In this document: piece after piece, positions 7,399 through 16,575 of the stretch
How the letters are laid out: each line of letters begins with the position of its first letter
How positions within the stretch are numbered: position 1 is the first letter of the stretch
From: Frigoribacterium faeni
Lineage (GTDB): Bacteria; Actinomycetota; Actinomycetes; Actinomycetales; Microbacteriaceae
Length of the DNA: 64,000 nucleotides
Direction: 5' to 3'
Assembly: GCF_007988805.1 (NCBI RefSeq)
Contig: NZ_BJUV01000011.1
Coordinates: forward strand, 1 to 64,000
Program-made: the position numbers and the translations under genes
The notes under the pieces: model-generated
Seen by the model: only the letters and a program-made list of their open reading frames with translations
What the model was told of the DNA's origin: nothing
Databases searched by the model: none

Positions 7399-8112
7399 TC
7401 AGACGAACAGGTTCGCGCGCTCCAGGTCTTCGGCGAAGTCGACCTCGACGGCGTAGAGGTCGGAGATGTCCACGGGCTCAAAGAGTAGCCCGTTCTGCTC
7501 GATCGCCAGTTCGATGCCACGCTCGAAGTAGTCCTGGTTGTCGACCTTGTTGAGCTGGCGCATCAGGACGGCCTTGTCGGCCTTGGAGACGTGGTTGATG
7601 CCCACGGCCTCGCCGAGTCCGCCGACGACCTGCTTCGAGAGCTGCGCGATGTAGCCCTCGGCGTTGGTCGTGTACTTGACCTCTTCGTCGGAGACCTTCG
7701 AGGTGTTGACGGCGACGAACGACTGGTCGTCCCGCACGAGGCGTGCGGCGCGGCGGAGCGCCTCGGGGTCGAAGACGACGTCGCCGTTCATCCAGACGAC
7801 GCCCCCGGAGGTGCTGGCGCGCAGGGCGCGCAGGAGGCTCTTGGACGTGTTGGTCTGGTCGTACTGCTCGTTGTAGACGAACGACGCCGAGGGGAAGGCC
7901 TCGACGATGTGCTCGAACTTGTAGCCGACGACGACGGTGATGCGGGCGTCCGGACCGAAGGCCTCGTGGATGTTGTCGAACTGCTGGCGCATGATGGTGC
8001 GTCCGTCGCTGAGTTCGGTCAGCGCCTTGGGCAGCGAACGACCCAGTCGGCTGCCGAGGCCGGCGGCCAGGATCACGATCTGTTGCGGCGCGGTCGCGTC
8101 GGTTCTGCTCAC
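7399..8112 (-). CDS. Nucleotidyltransferase (NTP_transferase fold, LicC-like)
   Basis: 237-residue enzyme expected to activate a phosphorylated sugar, polyol or choline-like alcohol with CTP or another NTP. The signature LAAGLGSRLG is at residues 13-22, followed by a conserved LPK. NEQYDQTNTSKSLL near 85 resembles the N/Y-x-TN segment of phosphocholine and inositol-1-phosphate cytidylyltransferases, and MNGDVVFD near 105 carries the metal-binding Asp. The GTG at 8112 was chosen because GAGGAGA lies 7 bases upstream and the fold begins at once. The longer in-frame reading to 8220 is Arg/Pro-rich and not family-like. First gene of the export operon and a likely partner of the CDP-alcohol phosphatidyltransferase (inference). 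Confidence 0.83.
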   Translation of the reverse strand: MSRTDATAPQQIVILAAGLGSRLGRSLPKALTELSDGRTIMRQQFDNIHEAFGPDARITVVVGYKFEHIVEAFPSASFVYNEQYDQTNTSKSLLRALRASTSGGVVWMNGDVVFDPEALRRAARLVRDDQSFVAVNTSKVSDEEVKYTTNAEGYIAQLSKQVVGGLGEAVGINHVSKADKAVLMRQLNKVDNQDYFERGIELAIEQNGLLFEPVDISDLYAVEVDFAEDLERANLFV

Positions 8113-8357
8113 GTCTTGTCTCCTCACAGGGGCGAGGCCGGTCGGAACCGGCTCTCTCGGGGGCTCGGCGGGAACCGGCCTTCTCTGGCGGGATCCGTCT
8201 CGTGTTCGAACGGTGTTCACCGCGGAGCCTCGATATGGACACGTCGTTGTGCGTCGCGAGTCTATCGCGGCGCTCGTTCAGGGGGTAGGGTCCGCGTCCT
8301 GTTCGTATCCGTTTCGTGATGCGTCATCATCCGGCCTCGGGTCGTCGTGGGCGTTGG

Positions 8358-8363
8358 TACGGT
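8358..8363 (+). promoter_or_regulatory. -10 box for a leaderless ABC ATPase message
   Basis: TACGGT, then TGTCCG, then ATG at 8370, with no Shine-Dalgarno. The region back to 8113 (257 bases) is the divergent promoter region with the nucleotidyltransferase gene. A minus-strand TAGACT near 8260 may serve that gene. Confidence 0.5.
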
Positions 8364-8369
8364 TGTCCG

Positions 8370-9959
8370 ATGGCTGCGACGACCGACGACGAACAGGGTG
8401 CCGCGCACCCCGATCTCGCTGCGCGCGGGGCGGACTCCGGCGGACACACCGCCGAGGCGGCCACAGGTCACGAGCTCGACACGGCACTGCAGGGGGATGA
8501 CATGGGCGACGACGCCGGCCGGACGGTCGACGAGACGACCGCTGACGACGAGACGACCGCCGACGACGAGACGGCCGACCGGACGACGTCGGCGAGACCG
8601 GCGGCGGCGTCGACGCCGCGTCCGCCCAGGTCGAAGAACGACGCGGCACGGCGGCCCGCCGCCACGAGGACGGCGGCCGACCGGTCTGCCGCCGCGAAGA
8701 AGGCCGCCGCCACCCGTGCGGCGAACGCACGAGCGCGCGCCGCGGCCGCGGCGGCCGAGGCCGCCGCGACGGCGGCTGCTGCGCGTGCCGCGGAGGAGGA
8801 AGCGGCCGCTCGCGCCGTCGCCGAGGAAGCGGCCGCGCAGTCGCCCGCCCCGGAGATCCCCGACGACGTCGCCCTCGCGATCGAGCCGGACGACGCGGCC
8901 TCGACCGACGGATCGTCGACCGGGGACGGCGAGGCCGAGGCTGCGGCCGACGAGGCCTCCTCGGGCGAGCTCGACGACGCGATGGACGACGAGGTCGACG
9001 GGTCGACCGATGACGCCGACGAGCAGCCCACCGGGCCGGCAGCCGACGCCGACTCCGTCGACGAGCCGATCGACGCGTCGGAGGGCACCCCCGCCGTCGC
9101 CGAGACCGGCACCGCGACCGTGTCCGATGCGGCTGCGACGACGGACGACGAGGTCGTCGTGTCCGAGTCCGCCCGCGCCTCCTCGGAGTCCGACGAGCCT
9201 CCCGTGGTCCTCTCCATCTCGGGGCTCGTGAAGCGCTACGGCGCCACGACCGCCGTCGACGGGATCGACCTGGAGGTGCGCGCCGGTTCGTTCTACGGCA
9301 TCGTCGGCCCGAACGGCGCCGGCAAGACCACGACGCTGTCGATCGTCACGGGTCTGCTCCGTCCCGACGAGGGCAGCGTGAGCGTCCTCGGCTCGGACGT
9401 GTGGAGCGACCCCGCCGCCGCGAAGCGCGCCCTCGGCGTCCTGCCCGACCGCCTCCGACTGTTCGACCGGCTCACGGGCGCCCAGCTGCTCTACTACTCG
9501 GCGACCCTCCGCGGCCTCGACGGCGCTACCGCCCGCAAGCGGTCGTCCGACCTGGCCACCGCCTTCGGCCTGCACGACGCCCTCGGGCGCCTCGTCAGCG
9601 ACTACTCCGTCGGCATGACGAAGAAGATCGCCCTCGCGGCCGCCATCATCCACTCGCCGCGGGTGCTCGTGCTCGATGAGCCCTTCGAGTCGGTCGACCC
9701 GGTCTCGGCGCAGACCGTGACGGACGTCCTGCAGCGCTACGTCGCCGGCGGCGGCACGGTGCTGCTCTCGAGCCACAGCATGGACCTGGTCGAGCGGATC
9801 TGCGACAGCGTCGCGGTGATCGTCGACGGGCACGTGCTCGCGAGCGGCACGGTCGACGAGGTCCGCGCCGGGCGCTCGCTCGAGCAGACGTTCGTCGAGC
9901 TGGCCGGCGGGCGAGCCGTCACGGAGGGCATGGAATGGTTGCAGAGCTTCTCCGACTGA
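8370..9959 (+). CDS. ABC exporter ATP-binding protein with long low-complexity N-terminal extension
   Basis: 529-residue protein. Only the last 250 residues are a normal ABC ATPase: Walker A GPNGAGKTTT near 312, signature YSVGMTKKI near 412, Walker B VLVLDEPF near 432, H-loop SSHSMD near 468. Residues 1-275 are unlike any ABC domain: an acidic stretch with a tandem TADDET repeat (near 50-65), an Ala/Lys/Arg-rich helix-forming block (about 90-155, histone-H1-like in composition), then another Asp/Glu-rich stretch. The start at 8370 fits the promoter spacing. It overlaps the permease gene by 25 bases, so the two are coupled. Substrate unknown. Confidence 0.85.
   Translation: MAATTDDEQGAAHPDLAARGADSGGHTAEAATGHELDTALQGDDMGDDAGRTVDETTADDETTADDETADRTTSARPAAASTPRPPRSKNDAARRPAATRTAADRSAAAKKAAATRAANARARAAAAAAEAAATAAAARAAEEEAAARAVAEEAAAQSPAPEIPDDVALAIEPDDAASTDGSSTGDGEAEAAADEASSGELDDAMDDEVDGSTDDADEQPTGPAADADSVDEPIDASEGTPAVAETGTATVSDAAATTDDEVVVSESARASSESDEPPVVLSISGLVKRYGATTAVDGIDLEVRAGSFYGIVGPNGAGKTTTLSIVTGLLRPDEGSVSVLGSDVWSDPAAAKRALGVLPDRLRLFDRLTGAQLLYYSATLRGLDGATARKRSSDLATAFGLHDALGRLVSDYSVGMTKKIALAAAIIHSPRVLVLDEPFESVDPVSAQTVTDVLQRYVAGGGTVLLSSHSMDLVERICDSVAVIVDGHVLASGTVDEVRAGRSLEQTFVELAGGRAVTEGMEWLQSFSD
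9174..9185. repeat. Recurrent 12-mer CGCGCCTCCTCG (one of at least 13 copies)
   Basis: Exact copies in this orientation are at 9174, 25214, 33672, 39378, 40447, 43643, 51613, 61082 and 63551. Reverse-complement copies are at 33648, 47178, 51582 and 61473. Many one-mismatch relatives exist (for example near 14118, 47680, 53048, 54540, 56452). Copies occur in both coding and intergenic DNA and in different reading frames. Confidence 0.75.
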
Positions 9960-11500
9960 GGCTCCAGACGATCGCCAACACCGTGCGCTTCGGGCCCCGC
10001 GCCCTGCTCACGGCGGTCGTCTCGGTCCTCCTCGTGCTGCTCGCCTCCTCCGCGGTGTCGGCTCTCGCCGGCGGGCTGCGGGGGGCGGCGCTCGACGACG
10101 TCCGCGCCCTCGTGGTGGGTGCGGGCTCGCTGATCCTCGTGGGGTACTTCGTCCTGCCGTTCGCCACCGTCCGGCCCCCGTGGGCCGATCCCCGGCGCCT
10201 CGCGGTGCTCGGGGCGTCCGAGTCGACCGCCGCGATCGGGCTGGCGGTGGGCGCCCTCGTCGGGCTGCCCGCCCTCGCGCTCGTCGTGCTGTCGCCCGGC
10301 TACGTGCGTTCGTGGGATCAGGGCCCCGGCATCGCCGCCGTCGCCGTGCTGGCGGCGATCGTCGCCGGACTCACGGCGTTCCTCCTGTCGCTGGTCGCCT
10401 CGACCCTGAACGCCGTCATGCTGACCTCACGCCGGTCGAGGCAGTTCCTGCTGGCCGGCGGCGTCGTCGTCGCCCTGCTCGTGATCCCCCTCGTCGTCGA
10501 CCTGGTCCGCACGACCTGGGCGGGTGCGGCCCGGACGGGCGTCGTGGCCGACGCCCTCGCCTGGACCCCCTTCGGAGCGGCCCTCGCGCTGCCCGGGCAC
10601 GCCGCCGGCGGCGACACGGGCCGCGTGGTGGCCGACGCCGTCGTCGCGACCCTCACGCTCGTCGGTCTGTGGCTCGCGTGGCGGGCGCTGGTCGCGCGGT
10701 CGTTCGTCGACCGGCCGGAGCCGGACCTGTCCGACGACCCCACCGGCCTCGGCTGGTTCGAGTTCGTCAGCGCGACGCCGGCGGGCGCCGTCGCCGGCCG
10801 CAGCCTCACCTACTGGATGCGCGACGCGCGGTACCGGATGTCGCTGGTCATCATCCCGATCCTCCCGCTCCTGGTCGTCCCGCTCGGCATCGCCGGGGTG
10901 AGCTGGCACTGGCTGGCGCTCGTGCCCGTGCCGCTCATGTGCCTCATCGTCGGATTCCTGCCGCACAACGACGTCGCCTACGACAGCACGGCGCTCTGGC
11001 TCCACGTGGCGACCGACACCCGGGGGCTGGCCGACCGGATCGGCCGGCTCGCGCCTCCTCTGCTGATCGGCGTCCCGCTGGTCGTCGTCGGGTCGACCGT
11101 CGCGGTCTGGGCGTTCGGCGACTGGCGCGCGCTCTGGTCCGAGGTCGGCATCAGCGCCGCCCTGCTGCTGAGCGGGCTGGGGCTGTCGAGCGTCATGTCC
11201 GCCGCGATGCCCTACGCGACCGTCCGTCCGCACGACGACCCGTTCCAGCAGCCGCAGTCGAACGGCTCGTCGGCCGTCGTCGCGCAGACCGTGATGATCG
11301 GCGGGGCGCTCGTGGCCGCGGTCCCGGCGCTGTACTTCGCCGGACGGGATCTGCTCGGCGGCGACACGGCGGCCGGACCGTGGTCGGCGATCAGCGGCGT
11401 CGCGGTCGGCCTGATCGTGCTCGTCGTGGGCGTGGTGGTCGGTTCGCGCGTCTTCGCGCGACGCGCGCCGGAGCTGCTCGCCTTCACGCTGCGGAGCTGA
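9935..11500 (+). CDS. ABC exporter permease, about 12 membrane segments
   Basis: 521-residue polytopic membrane protein that pairs with the ATPase it overlaps by 25 bases. Hydrophobic segments are spread over the whole length, starting with ALLTAVVSVLLVLLASSAVS (about 24-43) and ending with a GVAVGLIVLVVGVVVG segment. A cytoplasmic Asp/Glu-rich loop (RPEPDLSDDPTGLG, near 265) divides the protein into two halves. No periplasmic binding protein is encoded nearby, which argues for export. I cannot name the substrate. Confidence 0.85.
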   Translation: MVAELLRLRLQTIANTVRFGPRALLTAVVSVLLVLLASSAVSALAGGLRGAALDDVRALVVGAGSLILVGYFVLPFATVRPPWADPRRLAVLGASESTAAIGLAVGALVGLPALALVVLSPGYVRSWDQGPGIAAVAVLAAIVAGLTAFLLSLVASTLNAVMLTSRRSRQFLLAGGVVVALLVIPLVVDLVRTTWAGAARTGVVADALAWTPFGAALALPGHAAGGDTGRVVADAVVATLTLVGLWLAWRALVARSFVDRPEPDLSDDPTGLGWFEFVSATPAGAVAGRSLTYWMRDARYRMSLVIIPILPLLVVPLGIAGVSWHWLALVPVPLMCLIVGFLPHNDVAYDSTALWLHVATDTRGLADRIGRLAPPLLIGVPLVVVGSTVAVWAFGDWRALWSEVGISAALLLSGLGLSSVMSAAMPYATVRPHDDPFQQPQSNGSSAVVAQTVMIGGALVAAVPALYFAGRDLLGGDTAAGPWSAISGVAVGLIVLVVGVVVGSRVFARRAPELLAFTLRS

Positions 11501-11554
11501 CGCGGGACCCTGCGCAGCTGACGCGATGCTCCGCCGATCGGGCGCGACACGTCG

Positions 11555-11560
11555 TACCAT
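11555..11560 (+). promoter_or_regulatory. -10 box for a leaderless DUF3039 gene
   Basis: TACCAT followed by seven bases and the ATG at 11568, with no Shine-Dalgarno. Confidence 0.45.
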
Positions 11561-11567
11561 GGTCGCC

Positions 11568-11828
11568 ATGAGCAACACGGAAACCGGCGGTGGCCTCGAC
11601 GTCCTGGATCGCGAGCTCGAGAAGCTCCTCAACGAGGAGAACATCGACCCCGGCGATCACGAGCGCTTCTCGCATTACGTCAAGAAGGACAAGATCATGG
11701 AGTCCGCCCTGAGCGGCAAGGCGGTCAAGGCTCTGTGCGGCAAGAAGTGGACTCCGGGTCGCGACCCCGAGAAGTTCCCCGTGTGCCCGACCTGCAAGGA
11801 CATCTACGAGAAGATGAAATCCGAGTAG
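11568..11828 (+). CDS. DUF3039 small zinc-ribbon-like protein
   Basis: 86-residue cytoplasmic protein. I recognise the DUF3039 pattern: an [12 protein letters not shown] helix, a [13 protein letters not shown] segment, then LCGKKW and [11 protein letters not shown]. The three cysteines (C-x18-C-x2-C) plus an upstream His could bind zinc. The family is restricted to actinobacteria and has no known function. ATG 11568 is chosen over the in-frame ATG 11559 because of the -10 spacing. The 3' end faces pncB with only 7 bases between. Confidence 0.85.
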   Translation: MSNTETGGGLDVLDRELEKLLNEENIDPGDHERFSHYVKKDKIMESALSGKAVKALCGKKWTPGRDPEKFPVCPTCKDIYEKMKSE

Positions 11829-11835
11829 ACGCCGC

Positions 11836-13125
11836 TCAGCGGTAGACCGTCGGGATGACCGGCTCGCCGCGTCCGAGGCGGAACGCCCCGGCCGGGAGCT
11901 CGGCCACCGCCTCGATCCGGTGGGCGCGGGCACGGGCGACGCCCTCGTGTCCGAGGAAGCGCTCGTCGACGCCGCCGCCGCGGACCAGGGGCACCAGCAG
12001 CGGCCGCTCGTGCTCAGCCGCCTGCTCGTCGCCGACGCGGATCAGCTCCGTCGTCGCGACTCCGTCGGAGAGCACCCGGACGGGCGCCTTGCGACCGCCC
12101 ACGCTCGCCTTGTCGGCCGACTTCTTCGCCACCGAGACCCATTCGCCGGCGTCGTCGCGTCGGGCGACCAGCTTGAAGACCATGCCGGCGGCGGGGTGCC
12201 CCGACCCCGAGACGACCGAGGTGCCGACGCCGTAGCTGTCGACCGGCGCCGCGCGGAGGGCCGCGATCGTGTACTCGTCGAGGTCGTTGGTGACGGTGAT
12301 GCGCGTCCCGGTGGCCCCGAGGTCGTCGAGCTGACGTCGGACCTGGCCGACGAGCGAGGGGAGGTCGCCGCTGTCGATGCGGACCGCGCCGAGGCCCGTG
12401 CCCGCCACCTCGACGGCGGTGCGCACGGCCGTCGGGATGTCGTACGTGTCGACCAGCAGCGTGGTGCCCGGCCCGAGGGTCGCGACCTGCGCGCGGAAGG
12501 CGTCCTCCTCGCTGTCGTGCAGCAGGGTGAACGCGTGGGCCGCCGTGCCCATCGTGGGGACGCCCCAGGTGCGTCCGGCCTCGAGGTTGCTCGTCGCGTC
12601 GAAGCCGGCGATGTAGGCCGCGCGGGCGGCCGCCACGGCGCTGCGCTCGCCCGTCCGGCGGGAACCCATCTCGGCGAGCGGGCGTCCGTCGGCGGCGGAC
12701 ACCATGCGGGCCGCCGCGCCGGCGACGGCGGAGTCGTAGTTGAAGACGCTGAGCGCGAGGGTCTCGAGCAGCACGCCCTCGGCGAAGGACGACTCGACGA
12801 CCAGCAGCGGCGAGCCGGGCAGGTAGACCTCGCCCTCGGCGTAGCCGCTCACGTCGCCCGAGAACCGGTAGTCGGCGAGCCAGTCGATCGTCGCCGCGTC
12901 CACGATGCGCTCGTCGCTGAGCCACGCGAGCTCGGCGTCGCCGAATCGGAACCGCGACAGCTCGGCGAGGAACCGCCCGGTGCCGGCGACGATGCCGTAC
13001 CGCCGCCCCTCGGGCAGCCGTCGGGCGAACACCTCGAAGACGCTGTCGCGGTGGGCGGTGCCCGCGCGGAGCGCGGCCTCGACCATCGTGAGCTCGTAGC
13101 GGTCGGTCAGCAGCGCACTGGTCAC
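11836..13125 (-). CDS. pncB: Nicotinate phosphoribosyltransferase
   Basis: 429-residue enzyme of NAD salvage that joins nicotinate to PRPP to give nicotinate mononucleotide. Full family length. It starts with the diagnostic [11 protein letters not shown], has the RR near [15 protein letters not shown], the TMGTAAHAF segment with the His that becomes phosphorylated during ATP hydrolysis, and the IDSGDLPSL phosphate-binding motif. The GTG at 13125 lies exactly six bases after a minus-strand TAGGGT, so the message is probably leaderless. Divergent from murI. Confidence 0.95.
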   Translation of the reverse strand: MTSALLTDRYELTMVEAALRAGTAHRDSVFEVFARRLPEGRRYGIVAGTGRFLAELSRFRFGDAELAWLSDERIVDAATIDWLADYRFSGDVSGYAEGEVYLPGSPLLVVESSFAEGVLLETLALSVFNYDSAVAGAAARMVSAADGRPLAEMGSRRTGERSAVAAARAAYIAGFDATSNLEAGRTWGVPTMGTAAHAFTLLHDSEEDAFRAQVATLGPGTTLLVDTYDIPTAVRTAVEVAGTGLGAVRIDSGDLPSLVGQVRRQLDDLGATGTRITVTNDLDEYTIAALRAAPVDSYGVGTSVVSGSGHPAAGMVFKLVARRDDAGEWVSVAKKSADKASVGGRKAPVRVLSDGVATTELIRVGDEQAAEHERPLLVPLVRGGGVDERFLGHEGVARARAHRIEAVAELPAGAFRLGRGEPVIPTVYR

Positions 13126-13131
13126 GGCACC

Positions 13132-13137
13132 ACCCTA
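13132..13137 (-). promoter_or_regulatory. -10 box for leaderless pncB
   Basis: Minus strand TAGGGT, then GGTGCC, then GTG. Plus-strand TAGGAT at 13223-13228, eight bases before the murI GTG, is the matching element for the divergent gene. Confidence 0.5.
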
Positions 13138-13236
13138 GGCCGCACGGCGCCGCGCTGCATGCGAGGTGGTCGGAGGGGCGACGGGTGCCGCGGGCCCCGG
13201 AGCCGGGGAGGCACGGGCCGGGTAGGATCGACGACC

Positions 13237-14088
13237 GTGACGGACGCACCCATCGGAGTCTTCGACAGCGGGGTCGGAGGGCTCACCGTGTCGCGGGCCA
13301 TCATCGACCAGCTGCCTCGCGAGTCCATCCTCTACGTCGGCGACACCGTCCACTCGCCCTACGGGCCGAAGCCGATCGCGTCGGTGCGCGAGTACGCGCT
13401 GGCGGTGATGGACGACCTCGTCGAGCAGGGGGTCAAGCTCCTCGTCATCGCCTGCAACACGGCCTCCGCCGCGGTCCTGCGCGACGCCCGCGAGCGGTAC
13501 ACCATCGGTCGGGGGATCCCGGTGGTCGAGGTCATCCAGCCCGCGGTGCGTTCGGCGGTCAAGCAGACCCGGGCCAAGCGGATCGGGGTGATCGGCACCG
13601 AGGGGACGATCAACTCGCGGGCCTACGAGGACGCCTTCGCGGCGGCCGCCGACCTCGAGCTGTTCACGCGGGCGTGCCCCCGGTTCGTCGAGTTCGTCGA
13701 GGCCGGCGACACCTCGAGCCCGGAGCTCCGAGCCGTCGCCGAGGGGTACCTGGCCCCGCTGCGCGACGCCCGGGTCGACACGCTCGTGCTCGGCTGCACG
13801 CACTACCCGCTGATGTCCGCGGCGATCCAGTACGTGATGGGGCCCGACGTCCGTCTCGTCTCGAGCGCGGACGAGACGGCCGCCGACGTCTACCGCACCC
13901 TCGTCGACCACGACCTCGAGGCGCCGGCGGGCAGCAGGCCGCGCTACGAGTTCGAGGCGACCGGCGACGACCAGCTGTCGTTCCTCCGTCTGGCGAAGCG
14001 GTTCCTCGGCCCCGAGATCTCCCGCGTCGGCCACCTCGAGACGGGTGCGATCGAGCTTCCCGGCGGGTCGCGACCGACCCGCGGCTGA
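13237..14088 (+). CDS. murI: Glutamate racemase
   Basis: 283-residue enzyme that makes D-glutamate for peptidoglycan. It shows the paired-cysteine active site: [10 protein letters not shown] (residues 8-17), ACNTAS with the first catalytic Cys near 73, and GCTHYPLM with the second near 187. GTG start; a TAGGAT element ends eight bases upstream and leaves almost no leader. The gene is followed by rph and rdgB in the same direction, an order common in actinobacteria. Confidence 0.96.
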   Translation: MTDAPIGVFDSGVGGLTVSRAIIDQLPRESILYVGDTVHSPYGPKPIASVREYALAVMDDLVEQGVKLLVIACNTASAAVLRDARERYTIGRGIPVVEVIQPAVRSAVKQTRAKRIGVIGTEGTINSRAYEDAFAAAADLELFTRACPRFVEFVEAGDTSSPELRAVAEGYLAPLRDARVDTLVLGCTHYPLMSAAIQYVMGPDVRLVSSADETAADVYRTLVDHDLEAPAGSRPRYEFEATGDDQLSFLRLAKRFLGPEISRVGHLETGAIELPGGSRPTRG

Positions 14089-14211
14089 CCGCCTCCTCCG
14101 ACGGCGCGCCGACCCGCGCCTCCTGAACCATCGCCCGGCCACGGGCACGACCGCACCGCACGACGACCACGAACGAACGACCACGGCCGGCCACCGGCCC
14201 GAGGAGACACC

Positions 14212-14964
14212 ATGAGCGAGAGCACCAGCACCAGCAGCACAGTCCGAGCCGACGGGCGACGTGTCGACGACCTGCGGAGGGTCACGATCGAGAAGGGCTG
14301 GAGCTCGCAGGCCGAGGGCAGCGCCCTCGTCTCGTTCGGCGACACGAAGGTGCTCTGCACGGCGTCGTTCACCAACGGCGTGCCGCGCTGGCTGACCGGC
14401 AAGGGCAAGGGCTGGGTCACGGCCGAGTACTCGATGCTGCCCCGTGCGACCAACTCGCGGAACGACCGCGAGAGCGTCAAGGGCAGGATCGGTGGACGCA
14501 CCCACGAGATCTCGCGCCTGATCGGGCGCAGCCTCCGCGCCGTCGTCGACACCAAGGCGCTGGGCGAGAACACGATCGTGCTCGACTGCGACGTGCTGCA
14601 GGCCGACGGGGGGACCCGCACCGCGGCGATCACGGGCGCCTACGTCGCGCTCGCGCAGGCGATCGAGTGGGGTCGCGAGAGGAAGTTCATCGCCCAGAAG
14701 GCCGCGCCCCTGCTCGACAGCGTGTCGGCGGTGTCCGTCGGCATCATCGACGGCGAGCCGATGCTCGACCTGGCCTACGTGGAGGACGTCCGAGCCGAGA
14801 CCGACATGAACGTCGTGGTCACGGGCCGGGGTCTCTTCGTCGAGGTGCAGGGCACCGCCGAGGGCGCCCCGTTCGACCGACGCGAGCTCGGCGACCTGCT
14901 CGATCTCGCCGTCGCCGGCGCCGCCGACCTGACCCGGATCCAGACCGAGGTCCTCGGCTCGTGA
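14212..14964 (+). CDS. rph: Ribonuclease PH
   Basis: 250-residue phosphate-dependent 3'-5' exonuclease that trims tRNA precursors and assembles as a hexameric ring. Landmarks are [11 protein letters not shown] near the start, [25 protein letters not shown] and the phosphate-site [15 protein letters not shown] with GAGGAGA upstream. The stop overlaps the rdgB start (GTGA), so the pair is translationally coupled. Confidence 0.96.
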   Translation: MSESTSTSSTVRADGRRVDDLRRVTIEKGWSSQAEGSALVSFGDTKVLCTASFTNGVPRWLTGKGKGWVTAEYSMLPRATNSRNDRESVKGRIGGRTHEISRLIGRSLRAVVDTKALGENTIVLDCDVLQADGGTRTAAITGAYVALAQAIEWGRERKFIAQKAAPLLDSVSAVSVGIIDGEPMLDLAYVEDVRAETDMNVVVTGRGLFVEVQGTAEGAPFDRRELGDLLDLAVAGAADLTRIQTEVLGS

Positions 14965-15587
14965 CGCGCGTCGTCATCGCCACGCACAACCAGGGCAAGG
15001 TGGCCGAGCTGCGGCGGATCCTCGCCGAGACGGCTCCGGGCGTGGAGCTCGTCGCCTACGACGGACCCGAGCCCGTCGAGGACGGCGACAGCTTCGCGGC
15101 CAACGCGCTGATCAAGGCGCGCGCCGCGGCGCGGCACACCGGCCTGCCGGCGCTCGCCGACGACAGCGGCATCTCGGCGGCGGCCCTCGGGGGAGCGCCG
15201 GGTATCCACTCGGCCCGGTACGCCGGAACGCGCGACGACGACGACAACATCGACAAGCTGCTCGCCGAGCTGGCCGGGGCGGACGACCGCTCGGCGTGGT
15301 TCTCGTGCGCCGCGGCGCTCGTGGTTCCGCCGGCGGCCGGCACGGCGAGGCCGGACGGGCCCGCCTCGGCCGGCGAGTGGAGCGAGCACGTCGAGTACGG
15401 CGAGTGGCACGGAACCGTGCTGGAGGCGCGGGTCGGGTCGAACGGACACGGCTACGACCCGGTCTTCCGCCCCGAGGGCGGGACGCGCAGCTCGGCCGAG
15501 CTGACGGCCGACGAGAAGAACGCGGTGAGCCACCGCTCTCGGGCGTTCCGCGCGATCGCGCCCTACGTGGCGGCGCTCGCCGGCTGA
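14961..15587 (+). CDS. rdgB: Non-canonical purine NTP pyrophosphatase (RdgB/HAM1)
   Basis: 208-residue house-cleaning enzyme that hydrolyses (d)ITP and XTP to monophosphates. Motifs: [11 protein letters not shown] (residues 7-17), [17 protein letters not shown] with the catalytic Asp, and [12 protein letters not shown] near 170. An extra Gly/Pro/Ala-rich insert (about 125-140) is not in the E. coli enzyme. GTG start inside the rph stop. The TGA stop lies in the loop of a short palindrome. Confidence 0.95.
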   Translation: MTRVVIATHNQGKVAELRRILAETAPGVELVAYDGPEPVEDGDSFAANALIKARAAARHTGLPALADDSGISAAALGGAPGIHSARYAGTRDDDDNIDKLLAELAGADDRSAWFSCAAALVVPPAAGTARPDGPASAGEWSEHVEYGEWHGTVLEARVGSNGHGYDPVFRPEGGTRSSAELTADEKNAVSHRSRAFRAIAPYVAALAG

Positions 15588-15593
15588 GCCGGC
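15579..15593. terminator. Short palindrome around the rdgB stop codon
   Basis: GCCGGC-TGA-GCCGGC: a perfect 6-bp stem whose three-base loop is the stop codon. It may act as a weak terminator between rdgB and the convergent DedA gene. Confidence 0.35.
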
Positions 15594-15618
15594 CGGCGGC
15601 GCATCCCCCGCGGGCGGC

Positions 15619-16326
15619 TCAGGCGTCGTGCGGAGCGGCGCTCACGTCGGGTCTCTCGGCGCCCGGCCCCTGCTCGGCCTTCTTCGCCTGGTGGACGCCG
15701 TGGAGGTAGTGGATGGCGATCGGGATGACGGTCGCCAGCACCGCGGCCAGCAGGATGAGGTCGATGTACGAGCTGACGAAGTCGGCGATCGGCGGGATGT
15801 GCCCGATGCCGAAGCCGAGCAGGGTGATGCCCATTCCCCAGACCAGGGCGCCGATGGCGTTGAACAGCGAGTAGCGGCGGTAGCTCATGTGGCCCACGCC
15901 GGCCATGATGGGCGCGAAGGTGCGGATCACGGGGACGAACCGCGCGATGATGACCGCCATCGGTCCGAAGCGCTCGAAGAAGGCGTTCGTGCGGTTGACG
16001 TTCGCGACGCTGAACAGCCCGCTCTCCCGGCGCTCGAAGATGCGCGGACCGACCTTGTGACCGATCAGGTAGCCGAGCTCGCCGCCGGCGAAGGCCGCGA
16101 CGCTGATGAGGATCGCGATCAACCAGATGGGGAGTCCGAGCGCTCCGGGGTTGGTGGCCGCGAGGATGCCCGTGATGATCAGCAGGGTGTCGCCGGGGAA
16201 CAGGAACCCGACGAGGAGGCCCGTCTCGGCGAACACGAGCAGGCAGACGCCGAGGACGGCCCAGGGGCCGAACGCCGAGAGGAGGTACTCGGGGTCGAGC
16301 CAGGGGATGGAGACGAGGGGCAGCAT
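15619..16326 (-). CDS. DedA-family membrane protein (VTT domain)
   Basis: 235-residue polytopic protein of the DedA/VTT family, whose members are implicated in flipping undecaprenyl phosphate or phospholipid across the membrane. Family motif: ETGLLVGFLFPGDTLL near 30-45, a GGELGYLIGHKVG segment near 82, and FGPMAVIIARFVPVIRTFAP near 120-139 carrying the conserved Arg residues. The C-terminal tail is polar. ATG with GGAGAA upstream. A second DedA protein is at 32094-32795. Confidence 0.92.
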   Translation of the reverse strand: MLPLVSIPWLDPEYLLSAFGPWAVLGVCLLVFAETGLLVGFLFPGDTLLIITGILAATNPGALGLPIWLIAILISVAAFAGGELGYLIGHKVGPRIFERRESGLFSVANVNRTNAFFERFGPMAVIIARFVPVIRTFAPIMAGVGHMSYRRYSLFNAIGALVWGMGITLLGFGIGHIPPIADFVSSYIDLILLAAVLATVIPIAIHYLHGVHQAKKAEQGPGAERPDVSAAPHDA

Positions 16327-16371
16327 CGGGTGGTTCTCCGGTCGTGATAGCCGGACGTGCCGGACGCAGTC

Positions 16372-16377
16372 AGATTA
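16372..16377 (-). promoter_or_regulatory. Promoter of the DedA gene
   Basis: Minus strand TAATCT as -10 with CTGACG about 16 bases upstream as -35. This predicts a short leader of about 40 bases before the ATG at 16326. Confidence 0.45.
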
Positions 16378-16420
16378 GTGGAGAGAACCTCGACGTCAGC
16401 CTGAACATCCGCTGTGCCGA

Positions 16421-16441
16421 TGCTGCGTGCTGCGTGCTGCG
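16421..16441. repeat. Three tandem copies of TGCTGCG
   Basis: A perfect 7-bp tandem repeat (3 units) directly next to the 3' end of the tRNA gene. Confidence 0.8.
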
Positions 16442-16526
16442 TGGTGCGGGAGAAGGGACTTGAACCCTCACGCTCGAAAGCACAGGAACCTAAATCCTGC
16501 GTGTCTGCCAATTCCACCACTCCCGC
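16442..16526 (-). tRNA. tRNA-Leu (anticodon UAG)
   Basis: Reading the minus strand, acceptor GCGGGAG pairs with CTCCCGC. The D-arm region is GTGGAATTGGCAGAC, the anticodon stem CAGGA/TCCTG encloses loop TTTAGGT (anticodon TAG), a class II variable arm GCTTTCGAGC follows, and the T-arm has GGTTCAAGTCC. Discriminator A is followed by an encoded CCA (16442-16444). It decodes CUA and, by wobble, other CUN leucine codons. Confidence 0.97.
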
Positions 16527-16575
16527 GGCAGCACGAGTGTACCGAGGCGCGAGGTCCCGGTCGATCAGGAGGCGG

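Noticed and set aside
8262-9833. A 523-residue minus-strand frame opposite the ABC ATPase
   Set aside because: Low-complexity Gly/Arg/Val shadow of the repetitive extension, with no promoter or motif.
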